This document shows, one piece after another, positions 15,354 to 17,450 of a DNA stretch of 17,450 nucleotides; the stretch's first letter is position 1, and each line of letters begins with the position of its first letter. A program made the translations under genes and the position numbers. The notes under the pieces are model-generated. The model was not told the DNA's origin, did no database searches, and worked only from the letters and a program-made list of their open reading frames with translations. Where the stretch lies: the NCBI GenBank assembly GCA_003225655.1, contig QIAW01000236.1:1-17450 (forward strand). Reading direction: 5' to 3'. The stretch is from Acidobacteriota bacterium (GTDB taxonomy: Bacteria > Acidobacteriota > Terriglobia > Terriglobales > Acidobacteriaceae).

Positions 15354-15382
15354 CCATCAGCCGAGAGGCGTTCTCTTTGTCC
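15326..15382. terminator. bidirectional intrinsic terminator between convergent genes
   Basis: AACGCCTC-G-GGCTG (15332-15345) pairs with CAGCC-GA-GAGGCGTT (15358-15372) around a 12-base loop. On the minus strand the hairpin is followed by a TTTTTTC run (from A-rich 15326-15333); on the plus strand by TTCTCTTTGT. It therefore can stop transcription from both the DinB-like gene and the coiled-coil gene. The left arm lies within the last codons of the DinB-like gene. Confidence 0.8.
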
Positions 15383-15395
15383 TAAAATGAGCAGG

Positions 15396-15692
15396 TTACT
15401 CGCGAGCAGACGCGGGAACCCCAGATTTGCGGGCCTCTTCCTGCATGTCCGCGAGCTTTTGCTTGGCGTCGTCCAACGCCTTTTGCTTGGCAGCAATCTG
15501 TTCCTGGTACTGGCGCTCTTCCTCGGCATATTTGGCGTTGTTGCCCAGACGCGTGCCCATGTCAGCGGAGTTGACGGCGGCATGGATCTGGCTCTCGCGC
15601 TGCAATACATTGAGCTCACGTTCCAGTCGCGACACTTCGTCTTTTTGTTGAGCGATTTTTCCCGACCACTGGTCAGTGGCTTTCTTGTGCTC
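15396..15692 (-). pseudogene. secreted coiled-coil protein, C-terminal part after an in-frame stop
   Basis: This is the continuation, in the same frame, of the gene that starts at 16001. Directly after TAA 15695-15693 the frame reads EHKKATDQWSGKIAQQKDEV, then SRLERELNVLQRES, GTRLGNNAKYAEEERQYQEQ, IAAKQKALDDAKQKLADMQE and ends EEARKSGVPASARE. Heptad-like spacing and the Gln/Lys/Glu/Ala content predict a long coiled coil. A GTG at 15635 (the V of EVSRL) could start a 79-residue piece, but the Shine-Dalgarno is poor and that piece would have no export signal. I recall secreted acidobacterial proteins in which this coiled coil is joined to the upstream half without a stop, so I read it as a nonsense-disrupted gene. 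Confidence 0.68.
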
Positions 15693-16001
15693 TTAGTCCG
15701 AGGGAGTGGCAGTCTTGTCTTTGTTGGCGTCGTTAGAATTTGCCTGATCTCCGTTCGCCTGGTTCTGGTCGGCAGGCTTGGCCACATCATCGGCGCTGGC
15801 CCCAACTGTGTTGACCACGCCCTTGCCCGGCAAATTATCGTTGTCGTAAACCCGTTCGCCAGGGGTAGGCGCAGGTTTCTGGCGGCGTGCCAGCCGCGAC
15901 ACATCTCCCAAGGGCTGCTCCTGGGTCTGAGAGAAGAGTGCTGGCGCCGTCACCAGCAACAGCATGGAAACTGAACAAAGCAACAGCAAGATGCGTTTCA
16001 T
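15693..16001 (-). CDS. secreted coiled-coil protein, N-terminal part (ends at premature TAA)
   Basis: Exported protein of 102 residues as it stands. A signal peptide (KRILLLLCSVSMLLLVTAPALFSQ, cleavage near residue 24) is followed by a low-complexity region with RLARRQKPAPTPGERVYDND and NLPGKGVVNTVGASADDVAK, then an Asn/Asp/Gln/Lys-rich segment ending KTATPSD. The VYDNDNLP string is one I associate with secreted proteins of unknown function in Acidobacteriota. The start is well supported: AGGTG (16013-16009) lies seven bases before ATG 16001. The protein stops at TAA 15695-15693 exactly where the family's coiled-coil half should continue in the same frame. If the stop is real, this product is only a secreted disordered peptide. 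Confidence 0.72.
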   Translation of the reverse strand: MKRILLLLCSVSMLLLVTAPALFSQTQEQPLGDVSRLARRQKPAPTPGERVYDNDNLPGKGVVNTVGASADDVAKPADQNQANGDQANSNDANKDKTATPSD

Positions 16002-16243
16002 GAAAATTCACCTAATCCGCAGCTCAAGCCGCGGAATCTTTTAATTCCAGAATCCCTATTCTAACGTCGAAATCGCATAAATTCATCCGTAATTCTGCTG
16101 GAAACCAGAGGGTCAATGGATGCCGTTCGGATGGCCAGTGTACCTTAGGGCTGCCAGCTAAGCCCATTCCACACACCGGGGCTCATTTTTGGCGATTGAA
16201 TTCTAAGTACCCAAGCTGGCAACGGGCGGCTGGCAACTTTTCT
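16002..16243. other. 242-bp intergenic region between the prepilin peptidase and coiled-coil genes
   Basis: No gene is supported. It should hold the promoter of the coiled-coil gene; a TAGAAT on the minus strand (16063-16058) is a possible -10 without a good -35. Near the prepilin peptidase stop, GCTGGCAAC occurs twice (16215-16223 and 16229-16237) with a 14-base period. GGGCT/AGCCC near 16147-16164 can form a small hairpin without a T-run. Confidence 0.5.
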
Positions 16244-17209
16244 CTAATAGGAAACCCCATAGAGTCTCATATACCAGCGAACGATAACATCTCCGTAGAA
16301 GAGCATCAGCAGGGCCACGCTCCCCAGGAACGAGCCGAAGGGTATCTCGTATTGGCGGTAGAGCAGCCGGGCTGATTGCCAGGCGCGACGCCGCGCCACG
16401 CTGGCCGGCTCCTTGCCGCGCTGTAAGCGACGGCGCAGGCGCTTGCGCCAGACGATAAGGATCAGAGTCAGGCCAAAAATCGACCCCACCATGGCCGCGG
16501 CAAAAATGACGATAATGGTCAGGCGCATGCCGAAAAAGCCGCCAATCATGGCCATCAGCTTGACATCGCCAAAGCCCATGCCCTCGATGCCCTTCCATTT
16601 CAGGTAGAGAAATCCGGCTCCATAGATGAAGGCTGCGCCCAGGGCTGCTCCCATGAGCGAATCGAGCAACGAAGCCAGACGCCAGGAGAATTCAGAGGGA
16701 ACTCCGCGCCAAATGGAGATGGGCAAAATCTGTGAGAAGAAGCTATCAACAGGAACAAACAGAGAAAATGCCAGTCCTATTACCAGCCCACTGAGCGTGA
16801 GTTCGTCAGGCAAGAGATGGCAGTCGGCATCTGTAAAGACCAGTCCAATCAGCAGGAAAGAGAGCATGCAGGCTTTGGCGGCCTCGAGGGTGAATCCGAA
16901 GCGAAGGAAACTGGCGGTAAACAGCAAGGCGGTCAGCAATTCAATGACTGCGTATCGCGGCGAGATTGGCGCCTTGCAGTCGCGGCAGCGGCCACGAAGC
17001 AGAATCCAGCTCAGCACAGGAATATTGTCGTAGGCGCGAATCGGCGTTTTGCACTGTGGGCACGCCGAGCGGGGCGCCACTACGGAAAGGCCCTGCGGCA
17101 TGCGGTAGATGCACACATTCAAAAAACTGCCAAAGATGAGTCCTAAGAGAAATAGTCCGGGAAGGATGATAGGAGTGAATTGCTGCCAGTCGGTTGCAGT
17201 CACGCTCAA
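16244..17209 (-). CDS. pilD: prepilin peptidase (type IV pilin / type II secretion leader peptidase)
   Basis: Integral inner-membrane aspartic protease of 321 residues that cleaves type IV prepilin-like leader peptides and usually N-methylates the new N-terminus. The N-terminal domain has GSFLNVCIYRMP and the zinc ligands CPQC (50, 53) and CRDC (75, 78), the form that goes with methyltransferase activity. The catalytic aspartates are in FTDADCHLLPDE (D127/D129) and GMGFGDVKL (D215). About eight hydrophobic segments are visible. A strongly basic loop at about 254-285 (RKRLRRRLQRGK...ARRRAWQSAR) precedes the final YEIPFGSFL helix. The start is TTG 17209, supported by AAGGG about five bases upstream. 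No pilin or secretion genes lie in the window, so it stands alone here. Confidence 0.92.
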   Translation of the reverse strand: MSVTATDWQQFTPIILPGLFLLGLIFGSFLNVCIYRMPQGLSVVAPRSACPQCKTPIRAYDNIPVLSWILLRGRCRDCKAPISPRYAVIELLTALLFTASFLRFGFTLEAAKACMLSFLLIGLVFTDADCHLLPDELTLSGLVIGLAFSLFVPVDSFFSQILPISIWRGVPSEFSWRLASLLDSLMGAALGAAFIYGAGFLYLKWKGIEGMGFGDVKLMAMIGGFFGMRLTIIVIFAAAMVGSIFGLTLILIVWRKRLRRRLQRGKEPASVARRRAWQSARLLYRQYEIPFGSFLGSVALLMLFYGDVIVRWYMRLYGVSY

Positions 17210-17450
17210 GTTTGCCCTTCCGATGGATGAACGAAAGTGATTATACGTGGAGATGACGGAAATCTCGCGTGTTGTGTGCCGGCAATTTGGCCGCTTGCCT
17301 CAGAGCAATCGCATCGAAGCACTTTTTGCACGATGACACTGTTAAAAACTGGGAATTCCTGATGGCGAAGACAAATTGGCTGAGGCAGGTTTTCCTACTA
17401 CTGCATTCGAGAATTCGCAATAATCCAGCCCACTAAAATATTCCCAGAGC
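17210..17450. other. 241-bp non-coding right edge
   Basis: Upstream region of the prepilin peptidase. Beyond the promoter-like element at 17240 I see no convincing gene, RNA or terminator. An ATG at 17362 opens only 24 codons with no Shine-Dalgarno. AATTC-containing, AT-richer sequence toward the edge may be the promoter or end of a gene outside the window. Confidence 0.5.
17240..17245 (-). promoter_or_regulatory. consensus -10 element for the prepilin peptidase
   Basis: A perfect TATAAT on the minus strand (17245-17240) ends 30 bases before the TTG start at 17209, which would give a leader of about 24 bases holding the AAGGG ribosome site. No recognisable -35 is found 16-18 bases further upstream. 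Confidence 0.42.

Noticed and set aside
17362..17436. 24-codon open frame near the right edge
   Set aside because: No ribosome site, no composition bias and too short to support.

Overview
The window reads as ordinary chromosome of a moderately GC-rich Gram-negative bacterium, most likely an Acidobacteriota (Terriglobia-like) genome. That placement is an inference. It rests on the style of several proteins: a very large multi-PAS hybrid kinase, a secreted TPR protein with the run AEKNIEVGDFYFK, a secreted coiled-coil protein with VYDNDNLP, and a long SecA with a SEC-C zinc tail. No phage, IS element, CRISPR array, tRNA or rRNA gene was seen.

Layout. At 2-1111 lies the 3' part of an HtrA/Deg periplasmic protease, cut by the window edge, followed by a small secreted peptidoglycan-binding-like protein (1281-1802). 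Convergent to these is a 1658-residue soluble sensor kinase with seven PAS domains, two GAF domains and a C-terminal receiver (1850-6826, minus). Divergent from the kinase is a coupled pair of tyrosine recombinases, xerD-like (7001-7942) and xerC-like (7939-8809). The second is broken by a frameshift plus an apparent loss of about 20 residues. A large palindromic repeat separates them from a DUF892/YciE-type ferritin-like protein (8968-9507), which ends in a clear intrinsic terminator. secA follows (9685-12566) and is also broken by a frameshift with about 20 residues missing near its end.

The right part holds a CYTH-domain protein (12655-13263, minus), a divergent secreted TPR protein (13290-13952), a lipoprotein (14095-14739, minus), a DinB/DUF1569-like protein (14820-15353), a secreted coiled-coil protein split by an in-frame TAA (15396-16001, minus) and a prepilin peptidase (16244-17209, minus).

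Functional themes are envelope biogenesis and protein export (HtrA, SecA, prepilin peptidase, TPR and PG-binding proteins), chromosome dimer resolution (Xer pair) and signalling (kinase). I see no undescribed multi-gene system. The most notable signals are three disabling lesions in otherwise well conserved genes, two of them the same kind (frameshift plus a roughly 60-base loss), and several short-period tandem or palindromic repeats in intergenic DNA, one of which runs into the 3' end of a coding region.
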